Below are positions 32,548-41,024 of a DNA stretch of 64,000 nt, in pieces (positions within the stretch are counted from its first letter, which is position 1; each line of letters starts with the position of its first letter). Origin of the DNA: Loktanella gaetbuli (GTDB lineage Bacteria > Pseudomonadota > Alphaproteobacteria > Rhodobacterales > Rhodobacteraceae); the NCBI RefSeq assembly GCF_020531945.1, contig NZ_JAJATZ010000003.1:186001-250000 (forward strand), written 5' to 3'. The notes beneath the pieces were generated by a model, which searched no databases, was not told the origin of the DNA, and was given only the letters and a program-made list of their open reading frames with translations. The translations under genes were made by a program, and so were the position numbers.

Positions 32548-32835
32548 ATGACCTCGATCTTTGAAATCATCCTGCTGCTGCTTGGCGTGGCGCGCTTTTT
32601 CATCTTTGCCCATTTCATCATGAGCTGGCTGATCAGTTTCGACGTGCTGAACGTGCGCCAGCCGCTGGTCGGGCAGATCTGGTACACGCTGCAACGTATT
32701 CTGGAACCGATCTATGGCCCGCTGCGCAGTGTTCTGCCGAACCTGGGCGGGATCGACCTGTCGCCCATCGTGGCACTGATCGGGATCGAGATCATCCGCA
32801 TCGTGCTGCTGAACAACGCGGCCTTGTTCTATTGA
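32548..32835 (+). CDS. YggT family membrane protein
   Basis: A 95-residue protein with two hydrophobic segments: IFEIILLLLGVARFFIFAHF and, after the central block, IVALIGIEIIRIVLL. The central NVRQPLVGQIWYTLQRILEPIYGPLRSVLPNLGGIDLSPIV is the single-copy YggT signature (cited here only as the family core). Family members help osmotic tolerance and envelope organisation by unknown means. It is followed by a 26-bp perfect palindrome. Confidence 0.92.
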   Translation: MTSIFEIILLLLGVARFFIFAHFIMSWLISFDVLNVRQPLVGQIWYTLQRILEPIYGPLRSVLPNLGGIDLSPIVALIGIEIIRIVLLNNAALFY

Positions 32836-32836
32836 T

Positions 32837-32862
32837 TTGGTCGCCCCGCGCGGGGCGACCAA
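32837..32862. terminator. 26-bp perfect palindrome, probable bidirectional terminator
   Basis: TTGGTCGCCCCG and CGGGGCGACCAA flank a central CG. It lies 2 bp after the YggT stop and before the convergent thiolase. It lacks a clear T-run on either strand, so rho-independent action is unproven. Confidence 0.6.
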
Positions 32863-32897
32863 TGCCTACGGCGTGAGTATTTGTGGCAAGATGATAC
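32863..32897. repeat. possible Rhodobacterales dispersed intergenic motif
   Basis: The stretch containing GGCGTGAGTATTTGTGGCAA followed by GATGAT resembles a motif (GGCGGGAGTATTT...GGCAAGATGA) that I recall as very common at gene ends in Rhodobacterales genomes. Only one copy is seen in this window, so repeat status rests on memory, not on the sequence here. Confidence 0.4.
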
Positions 32898-32898
32898 G

Positions 32899-34074
32899 TC
32901 AGATCCGCTCTATCGCCAGCGCGATGCCCTGACCGCCACCGATACACATGGTGATCAGCGCACGTTTACCCTGAATGCGGTCTAGCTCGTACATCGCCTT
33001 GACCGTGATGATGGCACCCGTAGCGCCCACCGGATGGCCCAGAGCGATTGCACCGCCATTGGGGTTCACACGGGCGGGGTCCAGACCCAATTCCTTGCTG
33101 ACGGCAAGCGCCTGTGCGGCAAAGGCCTCGTTGCTTTCGATCACGTCGAAATCGGCAGCAGTCAGGCCGGTCTTTTCCAGCAGCTTGCGCACCGCAGGCA
33201 CGGGGCCGATCCCCATGACCTCTGGCCGGACGCCGGCGTGGGCGTAGCCCAGCACGCGGAACCGCGGTGTCAGGCCCGCCGCCTGCGCGGCATCCGCACG
33301 CGCCAGAACGATAGCCGCAGCCCCGTCATTGAGGCCAGAGGCGTTGCCAGCCGTCACGCTGCCGTCCTTGGCAAAGGCCGGGCGCAGGTTGGCCAGTCCC
33401 TCTGCCGTGGTCGCCTTGGGGTGTTCGTCCGTGGCGAAATCCACCATCTCGCGCTTGACCTTGACCGGGACCGGAACGATCTGATCGTCGAAATAGCCCG
33501 CCGCCATCGCAGCCGCTGCGCGTTGCTGGCTGAGCAGTGCAAAGGCGTCTTGATCCGCACGGCTGACAGCATGTTCGGCGCTGACGTTTTCCGCCGTGAT
33601 CCCCATGTGGCCCGTGCCAAAGGGACAATTCAGCGCCCCCAGCATCATGTCACGGGTCACGACGTCGCCCATTTTCGCACCCCATCGTTGGTCCGACAGG
33701 ATGAAGGGGCTGCGCGACATGTTTTCAGCACCCCCCGCAAGGCCGAAATCGGCATCCCCAAGCGCCAGCGATTGGATCACCGACACGATGGCTTGCACGC
33801 CGGATCCGCACAGACGGTTCACGTTCATCGCAGGCGTCGTGTCGGGCACACCCGCATCCATCGCGGCAACCCGCGACAGATACATGTCCCGCGGTTCGGT
33901 ATTGATGACATGGCCGAACGCCACGTGACCGATCTGGTCGCCCGTGACGCCGGACCTGTCCAGTGCCGCCCTGGAGGCAATCGCCCCCAGTGTGATGGGC
34001 GGCGTACCCGCCAAGGCACCGCCAAAGGTGCCGATGGCCGTGCGGGCACCCCCCAGAATGACAATCTCTGACAT
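32899..34074 (-). CDS. acetyl-CoA C-acyltransferase (thiolase)
   Basis: A 391-residue thiolase. NRLCGSGVQAIV holds the nucleophilic Cys (about residue 88), GGAIALGHPVGATGA the His, and CIGGGQGIALAIERI the second Cys near the C-terminus; all three catalytic positions are intact. Length and NPNGGAIALGHP favour the biosynthetic/ketothiolase group (PhaA/BktB-like) rather than FadA, but no phaB or fad partner is adjacent. GAGAGGG lies 6 nt before ATG 34074. Confidence 0.93.
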   Translation of the reverse strand: MSEIVILGGARTAIGTFGGALAGTPPITLGAIASRAALDRSGVTGDQIGHVAFGHVINTEPRDMYLSRVAAMDAGVPDTTPAMNVNRLCGSGVQAIVSVIQSLALGDADFGLAGGAENMSRSPFILSDQRWGAKMGDVVTRDMMLGALNCPFGTGHMGITAENVSAEHAVSRADQDAFALLSQQRAAAAMAAGYFDDQIVPVPVKVKREMVDFATDEHPKATTAEGLANLRPAFAKDGSVTAGNASGLNDGAAAIVLARADAAQAAGLTPRFRVLGYAHAGVRPEVMGIGPVPAVRKLLEKTGLTAADFDVIESNEAFAAQALAVSKELGLDPARVNPNGGAIALGHPVGATGAIITVKAMYELDRIQGKRALITMCIGGGQGIALAIERI

Positions 34075-34219
34075 GTTGAACCCTCTCCCCTTGATTTGCG
34101 ACAGGATGACAAGCGGTGCGCCCCGGCACCAGCCCCCGGGGAACGTAACCCTGCGGCAAAGCAACCGCAGGAGTGGAAAAACGCGACCGCACCTTATGTT
34201 ATTGCGAAAGGAGTCCACC

Positions 34220-34876
34220 ATGCTGTTGACCGTCACCGATCTGCACAAGGGTTATGCCAGCGCCGACGGCCAGATCACGGTGCTGGACGGCGTGAGCCTG
34301 TCGCTGAATGCCGGCGAAACACTGGCCCTGACCGGAGAGAGCGGGTCCGGCAAGAGCACGCTGTTGCACCTGATCGGCGGGCTGGACAGTGCCGACCGCG
34401 GCCAGATCCTGCTGGACGGCGTGGATCTGACCGCGCTGAACGATGCAGACCGTGCGGCCCTGCGCCGTGGTACGGTGGGCGTGGTGTTCCAGCAGTTCAA
34501 CCTGATCCCGTCGCTCAAGGTTGCCGACAACATCAGTTTTCAGGCGCGGCTGGCAGACAGGCATGATGCGGCTTGGTGCGCACAACTGGCCAACCGCATG
34601 GGGCTGGATGCGCAACTGGACAAATACCCGGAACAATTGTCCGGCGGACAACAGCAGCGGGTGGCACTTGCCCGCACGCTGGCCCCCCGTCCGAAACTCG
34701 TGCTGGCGGACGAACCCACCGGCAACCTGGACGAGGAAACAGCCGCCACGGTGCTGGCGTTGATGCTGGACCTGGTGCGCGACACAGGCGCGGGTTTGCT
34801 GATGGTCACCCATTCGCAAGCACTGGCAGGCCAGATGCAGCGGCAGATTCACCTGCGCAAGGGTCGCATCGCGTGA
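34220..34876 (+). CDS. ABC transporter ATP-binding protein (LolD/MacB type)
   Basis: A 218-residue ABC ATPase. Walker A GESGSGKST (about 38-46), Q-loop QQFNLIPSL, signature LSGGQQQRVALART, Walker B LVLADEPTGNLD and the switch His in VTHS are all present. The VFQQFNLIPSL and EPTGNLD forms are typical of the LolD/MacB type VII family. RBS AAAGGAG precedes the ATG. Its stop overlaps the permease GTG (GTGA). Confidence 0.95.
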   Translation: MLLTVTDLHKGYASADGQITVLDGVSLSLNAGETLALTGESGSGKSTLLHLIGGLDSADRGQILLDGVDLTALNDADRAALRRGTVGVVFQQFNLIPSLKVADNISFQARLADRHDAAWCAQLANRMGLDAQLDKYPEQLSGGQQQRVALARTLAPRPKLVLADEPTGNLDEETAATVLALMLDLVRDTGAGLLMVTHSQALAGQMQRQIHLRKGRIA

Positions 34877-37263
34877 CCTGTGCAACACTTCAGGCGCTGC
34901 TGTCACACTGGTGGCGCAACCCATTGCAGTTGTTCACCTTGCTGGCCGGACTGGCGCTGGCAACGGCACTTTGGTCGGGGGTTCAGGCGATCAACGCAGA
35001 GGCATCCGCAAGCTATGACGCGGCGGCTGCAACACTGGGCGAGGGGCAATTCGATCAACTGACCGCGCGCGACGGCGGCACGATCCCGCAGGCGACTTAT
35101 GTGGCACTGCGCCGTGCGGGCTGGCAGGTGTCACCGGTGGTCGAAGGGCGGCTGAACGGCGTCCGGATCGTCGGCCTCGACCCGCTGACCGCACCGGGCG
35201 GGTTGGGCCCCATCACGGTATCGGACGGGGTCGAGATCAACACGTTTCTGTCCGGCGGCGGTCAGGTGTTTGGTCGCGCAGAGATGTTGGACCGATTGCC
35301 GGACATCGGGGCGCAACCCGTGTCAGCGCCAGATGTCGCACCCGGCACCGTGCTGACCGATATCGGCCTTGCCCAAGGATTGCTGGGCCGCGATGGCGTG
35401 ATCACACGGCTGATCGTGGCACCGGAACAACCGCTGGGCCGTCCGTCACTGGCAGAGGTGTCCCCTGATCTGACACGGCAGGTCGCGCAAGGCAGCAATG
35501 ACCTGGGCCGGCTGACAGACAGTTTCCACCTGAACCTGACAGCCTTTGGCCTGCTGAGTTTCGCGGTCGGCATTTTCATCGTGAACGGTGCCATCGGGTT
35601 GGCGTTCGAACAGCGCCGGTCCGTGGTGCGGACGTTGCGCGCGCTGGGCGTACCGCTGCGCAGCTTGATGATCCTGATGGCGGCAGAGCTGGCGGTCATG
35701 GCGTTGGTCGCTGGTGCCATCGGTGTGGCGCTTGGTTATGTCATCGCGTCTCTGTTGCTGCCGGATGTGGCTGCAACCTTGCAAGGTCTTTACGGCCAGA
35801 CAGTGTCCGGCACATTGCAACTGCGCCCCGTCTGGTGGCTGTCAGGATTGGCGATTGCACTGGGCGGCACGGCCCTGGCGGCGGCATCGGCCTTTTGGCG
35901 GTTGGCACAGATGCCCTTGCTGGCCGGCGGGTCGCGCCGCGCCTTGTCGATGGCCGCAGGACGCACGGCGCAGGTCCAGGGCGTGCTGGCCGCAATTCTG
36001 CTGATTTGCGCCGCGGGGCTTGCCTCGGTCGCCGACGGGATGGTGACCGGCTTTGCCCTGCTGGGAACATTGCTGATCGGGGCTGCGCTGGCGCTTCCGC
36101 TGATCCTGGATCGGGTGCTGGCACTGGCGGCATGGCTGTCACGCGGCATCCGCGCACAGTGGTTCTGGGCCGATACGCGGCAGCAATTGCCCGGCCTGTC
36201 GCTGGCACTGGCGGCCTTGCTGCTGGCGATGGCGGCGAATGTGGGCGTGTCCACGATGGTCAGCAGCTTTCGCCTGACGTTTGTCGGATTTCTTGACCAG
36301 CGGCTCGCGTCAGAGCTGTACGTCACGGCAGAGGATGCAGCACAGGCCGATGCTCTGACGGCCTATGCAGCCGACCGCGTGGACGCGATCCTGCCGATCC
36401 AGTCCGCTGACACCCAGGTGCGGGATCTGCCGACAGAAGTTTTCGGCGCACGGATTGGACCGACATATACCGACAACTGGACGTTTCTAACTGCGACCGA
36501 CGCGCCTTGGCAGCGTGTCGCGGACGGCGGTGGCATCTTGATAAATGAACAACTGGCGCGGCGCACCGGGTTAGCGCTGCGCGACACCGTGCCCATCATG
36601 GATACGACATTCACCGTTGCCGGCATTTACGGTGACTATGGCAATCCCATCGGTCAGGCAATTTTGTCAGAGGACGTCTTTGCCACGCTCTATCCCGACG
36701 TGACAGCGCTGCAATTCGGGTTGCGGTTGCCGCCAGACGACGTGGTCGCCTTTCGCGCTGATCTGACCCGCGATCTGGGCATATCAGAGGGCGCGATGAT
36801 CAATCAGGCGGGGATCAAGCAATTCTCGCTTGATGTATTTGACCGGACATTCACGGTGACAACAGCACTGAACGTGCTGACGCTGGCGGTTGCGGGCTTT
36901 GCCATTCTCATGAGCCTCCTGACGCTGGCCGCGCTGCGCGTGCCGCAACTCGCACCCGCCTGGGCGATGGGCATGACCCGCCGTAGTCTGGGCGTGGTCG
37001 AACTGATCCGCGCCGTGATCCTTGCGGTCTTTACGGCGGCAATTGCATTGCCGCTGGGGCTTGCCCTGGCCTGGGCGCTGCTGTCGGTGGTCAATGTCGC
37101 AGCCTTTGGCTGGAAACTGCCCATGTTTCTGTTTCCCGCCGATTATGCGCGGCTGGGCCTGTTTGCGCTGGTGGCGGCAGCGCTTGCAGCACTCTGGCCT
37201 GCGTGGCGTTTGGCCCGCACACCCCCTGCTGATCTGCTCAAGGTGTTTTCCAATGAACGTTAA
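34873..37263 (+). CDS. ABC transporter permease with two FtsX domains
   Basis: A 796-residue membrane protein. An N-terminal helix (LQLFTLLAGLALATALWSGV) and a large periplasmic domain precede the first FtsX unit (FEQRRSVVRTLRALGVPLRSLMIL). A central set of helices follows, then a second periplasmic domain and the C-terminal FtsX unit (LAAL...TRRSLGVVELIRAVIL). This ten-helix layout with two periplasmic domains is typical of YbbP/type VII mechanotransmission exporters acting on envelope lipids or lipoproteins. It starts at a GTG overlapping the ATPase and overlaps the next gene by 11 bp. Confidence 0.9.
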   Translation: MTCATLQALLSHWWRNPLQLFTLLAGLALATALWSGVQAINAEASASYDAAAATLGEGQFDQLTARDGGTIPQATYVALRRAGWQVSPVVEGRLNGVRIVGLDPLTAPGGLGPITVSDGVEINTFLSGGGQVFGRAEMLDRLPDIGAQPVSAPDVAPGTVLTDIGLAQGLLGRDGVITRLIVAPEQPLGRPSLAEVSPDLTRQVAQGSNDLGRLTDSFHLNLTAFGLLSFAVGIFIVNGAIGLAFEQRRSVVRTLRALGVPLRSLMILMAAELAVMALVAGAIGVALGYVIASLLLPDVAATLQGLYGQTVSGTLQLRPVWWLSGLAIALGGTALAAASAFWRLAQMPLLAGGSRRALSMAAGRTAQVQGVLAAILLICAAGLASVADGMVTGFALLGTLLIGAALALPLILDRVLALAAWLSRGIRAQWFWADTRQQLPGLSLALAALLLAMAANVGVSTMVSSFRLTFVGFLDQRLASELYVTAEDAAQADALTAYAADRVDAILPIQSADTQVRDLPTEVFGARIGPTYTDNWTFLTATDAPWQRVADGGGILINEQLARRTGLALRDTVPIMDTTFTVAGIYGDYGNPIGQAILSEDVFATLYPDVTALQFGLRLPPDDVVAFRADLTRDLGISEGAMINQAGIKQFSLDVFDRTFTVTTALNVLTLAVAGFAILMSLLTLAALRVPQLAPAWAMGMTRRSLGVVELIRAVILAVFTAAIALPLGLALAWALLSVVNVAAFGWKLPMFLFPADYARLGLFALVAAALAALWPAWRLARTPPADLLKVFSNER

Positions 37264-38287
37264 GGCTCTGTTGCTCGCCCTGTTGCTGCCCTTCGCTGCA
37301 TCGGCCCAGGGCTTCGCGGGTCTTGGCACCGATGCCGAAGGTTTCGCCGTGCCGCAGCCGAACCCACAGTTCAGCTTTCCCGCGGACCACGGCGCGCACC
37401 CCGATTACCGGATCGAATGGTGGTACATCACGGCCAACATGACCGGACCGGACGGCACGCCCTACGGGCTGCAATGGACGCTGTTCCGCAGCGCCATGGC
37501 ACCCGAAACGCGGGCGGGCTGGGACGATCCGCAACTGTGGATGGGTCATGCCGCGGTGACAACGCCAGATGCGCATTTCGTGACCGAACGACTGGCACGG
37601 GGCGGGATCGGTCAGGCGGGCGTGACCGCCGACCCCTTTGCCGCATGGATCGACGATTGGCAGATGACCGGGTTCGATGATGCGCGTCTGACCGCCTCTG
37701 GCCCCGACTTTGCCTATGATGTGAACCTGACGGCGACCGGACCCTTGGTGTTTCAGGGGATCGACGGCTATTCGGTCAAATCCGCCGCCGGTCAGGCATC
37801 CTACTACTACTCGCAACCGTTCTATGAATTGTCCGGCACGCTGACGCTGCCAGACGGCGATGTGCCCGTGACCGGCACCGCATGGCTGGACCGTGAATGG
37901 TCCAGCCAACCGCTGGGCGACAACCAGACCGGCTGGGACTGGTTTTCCCTGTCGTTCGACGACGGGGCCAAGATGATGGGGTTTCGCCTGCGCCAGACCG
38001 ACGACCAGAACTTTACCTCTGCGACATGGATCGACGCGGATGGGACCGCCACACCCTACAGCGACGGGGCGTTCAACGCGGCACCGCTGGCGACAACGAC
38101 CGTGGCGGGGCGCGATGTCCCGACGCAGTGGCAGGTGACATTGCCGGACCGCGGCATCGACGTCACCGTTGCCGCGATCAACCCGCAGGCCTGGATGGAC
38201 ACCAGTGTCCCCTACTGGGAAGGTCCGGTCACCGTAACCGGCAGCCACGGCGGCCAAGGCTATCTGGAGATGACAGGATATGAGTGA
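37253..38287 (+). CDS. secreted CrtC-like/lipocalin-like protein (hydroxyneurosporene synthase family)
   Basis: A 344-residue protein with a signal peptide (NVKALLLALLLPFAASAQG). Its two-domain lipocalin-like fold belongs to the CrtC family. FPADHGAHPDYRIEWWYITAN is the characteristic FP-x-D-H-x-x-H-x-x-x-x-x-EWWY box, and GTAWLDREWSSQPLGDNQTGWDWFSL is the second motif (WxDREW...GWDWF). It is encoded inside a LolD/FtsX-type exporter operon rather than with carotenoid genes, so a periplasmic lipid-binding or lipid-modifying role is more likely than carotenoid hydration (inference). It overlaps the next gene by 8 bp. Confidence 0.85.
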   Translation: MNVKALLLALLLPFAASAQGFAGLGTDAEGFAVPQPNPQFSFPADHGAHPDYRIEWWYITANMTGPDGTPYGLQWTLFRSAMAPETRAGWDDPQLWMGHAAVTTPDAHFVTERLARGGIGQAGVTADPFAAWIDDWQMTGFDDARLTASGPDFAYDVNLTATGPLVFQGIDGYSVKSAAGQASYYYSQPFYELSGTLTLPDGDVPVTGTAWLDREWSSQPLGDNQTGWDWFSLSFDDGAKMMGFRLRQTDDQNFTSATWIDADGTATPYSDGAFNAAPLATTTVAGRDVPTQWQVTLPDRGIDVTVAAINPQAWMDTSVPYWEGPVTVTGSHGGQGYLEMTGYE

Positions 38288-38840
38288 CTGGTTCAAAACG
38301 CTGGACGGTCTGCACGACCGCATGTGGCAACGCCTGTCGCGTGGTGTCGCAGACCGCAAATCGCCCGCGCGGCAGCCCACGTTTGCCACCGTCAGTGCGG
38401 ACGGCTGGCCAGAGGCCCGCACCGTGGTTCTGCGCACAGCCCAGCGCGACACCGCAACGCTCGAAGTCTATACCGATCTGCATTCGGACAAGATCACCAG
38501 CCTGCGCACCACCCCGCGCGCCGCCCTGCACATCTGGGAGGACAAGCAGCACCTGCAAATCCGTCTGCAATGCGCCGTCACGATCCTGACAGGGGATGCT
38601 GTGCGCGACCGCTGGAACCCGATCCCCGAACGGGGCCGCATGTCCTATGGTGTCACCCCTGCGCCCGGCACACCCTTGGGCGATGACGCGCTGGCCTATG
38701 ACAAGGACCCCGACTTTGCGACCTTTGCCGTGCTGTCCTGCGCGATCCAGCGCATCGATCTCGTGCATCTGGGCGACGACCATCGTCGCGCGGCCTATGC
38801 CCGCGCTGACGGCTGGCAAGGACAGTGGCTTTCGCCCTGA
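38280..38840 (+). CDS. pyridoxamine 5'-phosphate oxidase-like flavoprotein (PF12766)
   Basis: A 186-residue FMN split-barrel protein. QPTFATVSADGWPEARTVVLRT starts the FMN-binding barrel, DLHSDKITSLRTTPRAALHIW is the R-x-x-K/D phosphate-binding element, and the C-terminal AIQRIDLVHL aligns with the dimer strand. It lacks the full PdxH C-terminal domain, so it is probably not the PLP-making oxidase. It is the last gene of the ABC/CrtC-like operon by overlap. Confidence 0.82.
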   Translation: MSDWFKTLDGLHDRMWQRLSRGVADRKSPARQPTFATVSADGWPEARTVVLRTAQRDTATLEVYTDLHSDKITSLRTTPRAALHIWEDKQHLQIRLQCAVTILTGDAVRDRWNPIPERGRMSYGVTPAPGTPLGDDALAYDKDPDFATFAVLSCAIQRIDLVHLGDDHRRAAYARADGWQGQWLSP

Positions 38841-38861
38841 CGCGTCGCTAGAACCACTGAC

Positions 38862-41024
38862 ATGCAAGCGACACTTCCCCTGACCCGTGACCTCGTGCTG
38901 ATCGGCGGCGGCCATACCCATGCGCTGGTGCTGCGCAAATGGGGCATGAACCCATTGGCCGGCGTGCGTGTGACGCTGATCTCGCCCGGTCCGACTGCGC
39001 CCTATTCCGGGATGCTGCCGGGCTTTGTCGCGGGGCATTACAGCCGCGACGATCTGGATATCGACCTGGTGCAGCTGGCGCGTTTTGCCGGTGCGCGGGT
39101 GATCGATGGTGCGGTGACGCGGATCGACAGCGCCGCTCGCCTGATCACCGTGCCAGGCCGTGCGCCCATCGCCTATGACGCGGTCAGCGTGGATGTGGGC
39201 ATCACCTCTGACATGCCGGCTCTGGACGGATTTGGCGACCACGGGGTGCCCGCCAAACCGCTGGGCCAGTTCGCCAGCCGCTGGGATATGTTCCGCGACA
39301 GCGCCACCGATCCGCATATCGCGATCATCGGCGGGGGTGTCGCCGGGGCAGAGCTTGCGATGGCGATGGCCCATGCGCTGCGGGACCGGGACCTGCAACC
39401 CACCGTCCATCTGATCGACCGCAGCCGCGCGTTGTCTGCACTGAACGCAACCGCCCGGCGGCGCGTCACGACAGCCCTCGCCGGAAATGGCGTGACGGTC
39501 ATCGAGGATGCCACGGTCGCGACGGTGCAGGCCGATGCCGTCCTGCTGACCGACGGTCGCCGTATCCGGTCGGATTTTACCACGGGTGCCGCCGGTGCCA
39601 GACCCCACGACTGGATCGCACAGATCGGCGTGGACCTGCACGACGGGTTCATCACGGTCGGGCCAACGCTGCAATCCAGTGATCCCGCGCTGTTTGCGGT
39701 CGGCGATTGCGCGCATCTGTCCCATGCGCCACGACCCAAGGCCGGTGTCTTTGCCGTGCGCGAGGCACCGGTCCTGTTCGACAACCTGCGCGCCGTGCTG
39801 TCGGGTGGCACGCTGACGACCTACACCCCGCAAAAGGACTACCTCAAACTGGTGTCGCTGGGGGGCAAGTCAGCGCTGGCCGAACGGTTCGGCACCGCGT
39901 TTTCCGGCCCCCTGCTATGGCGATGGAAGGACCACATCGACCAGACCTTCATGCGGCAGTTCAGCGACCTGCCCGCGATGGACCCCCCCCAGCTGCCAAA
40001 GGTCCATGCATTGGGCCTGCGTCAGGCGATGGGGGACAAACCGATGTGCGGCGGCTGCGGCGCCAAGGTGGGACGCGCTGCGCTGATGGATGCACTGGGC
40101 GGCTCGCCCGCGCCGACCCGGCCCGATGTGACGTTGATTGCAGGCGATGATGCTGGCCTGTTGACGATGGGTGATACCCGGCAGGTCATCAGCACCGACC
40201 ACCTGCGCGCGTTCTGGGATGACCCGGTGATTATGACCCGCATCGCGCTGAACCATGCGCTGGGCGACATCTGGGCGATGGGTGCCAGACCCCAGGCAGC
40301 AACCGTCAACCTCATCCTGCCGCGCCTGTCGCCCGACCTTCAGTCCCGCACATTGCAAGAGATCGTGTCGACGGCCCGGCAGGACCTGGGTGCCGCCGGG
40401 GCCGATATCGTCGGCGGGCACACATCACTGGGTGCGGAAATGACCATCGGTTTCACTGTCACCGGGCTGTGCGACCGCGCGCCCATCACATTGCAGGGTG
40501 CGCAACCCGGCGATGCGTTGATCCTGACGAAACCCATCGGCAGCGGCACCATCATGGCGGCAGAAATGGCGGGCAAGGCACGCGGTGCCGACGTGGCGCA
40601 GGCGTTGCAGGCGATGTGCCAGAGCCAGGCCACCGCCAGCGACATCCTGCGCGATGCCCGTGCAATGACCGATGTGACCGGGTTCGGCCTGACCGGCCAT
40701 CTGCGCGGGATGTGCGACGCCAGCGGTTCGGGGGCAGAGGTCGCGTTGGCTGATGTGCCGTTGCTGCCCGGTGCGCTGGAACTGGCGACGGACGGCACGC
40801 GGTCCAGCCTGTTCGATGACAACATTGCCGGGGCCGGTGCGATCGAGGGGCCAACAGGCCCACGACAGGCGCTGATGTTCGACCCCCAGACCGCTGGCGG
40901 GCTGCTGGCGGCCGTCGATCCTGAACAAGTCGAGCACATCATCGAAGCGCTTCGCAGTGCAGGTTACACTCAGGCCGCGCGCATCGGGACCGTGACCACA
41001 GGCAATACCATCCGCCTGCGCTAG
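38862..41024 (+). CDS. selD: NDH-2-like oxidoreductase/selenide,water dikinase (SelD) fusion
   Basis: A 720-residue two-domain protein. Residues 1 to about 370 are a pyridine-nucleotide/FAD oxidoreductase: LIGGGHTHALVLRKWG binds FAD, IAIIGGGVAGAELAMAMA binds NAD(P)H, FAVGDCAHL closes FAD. Residues from about 390 are SelD: MCGGCGAKVG carries Cys396/Cys399 and Lys402, then IAGDDAGLL and NHALGDIWAMGARP supply metal Asp and glycine-loop residues. SelD makes selenophosphate from selenide and ATP. The oxidoreductase half may supply reduced selenium, which is inference. Its 3' end overlaps mnmH, the main selenophosphate user here, by 4 bp (convergent). Confidence 0.95.
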   Translation: MQATLPLTRDLVLIGGGHTHALVLRKWGMNPLAGVRVTLISPGPTAPYSGMLPGFVAGHYSRDDLDIDLVQLARFAGARVIDGAVTRIDSAARLITVPGRAPIAYDAVSVDVGITSDMPALDGFGDHGVPAKPLGQFASRWDMFRDSATDPHIAIIGGGVAGAELAMAMAHALRDRDLQPTVHLIDRSRALSALNATARRRVTTALAGNGVTVIEDATVATVQADAVLLTDGRRIRSDFTTGAAGARPHDWIAQIGVDLHDGFITVGPTLQSSDPALFAVGDCAHLSHAPRPKAGVFAVREAPVLFDNLRAVLSGGTLTTYTPQKDYLKLVSLGGKSALAERFGTAFSGPLLWRWKDHIDQTFMRQFSDLPAMDPPQLPKVHALGLRQAMGDKPMCGGCGAKVGRAALMDALGGSPAPTRPDVTLIAGDDAGLLTMGDTRQVISTDHLRAFWDDPVIMTRIALNHALGDIWAMGARPQAATVNLILPRLSPDLQSRTLQEIVSTARQDLGAAGADIVGGHTSLGAEMTIGFTVTGLCDRAPITLQGAQPGDALILTKPIGSGTIMAAEMAGKARGADVAQALQAMCQSQATASDILRDARAMTDVTGFGLTGHLRGMCDASGSGAEVALADVPLLPGALELATDGTRSSLFDDNIAGAGAIEGPTGPRQALMFDPQTAGGLLAAVDPEQVEHIIEALRSAGYTQAARIGTVTTGNTIRLR

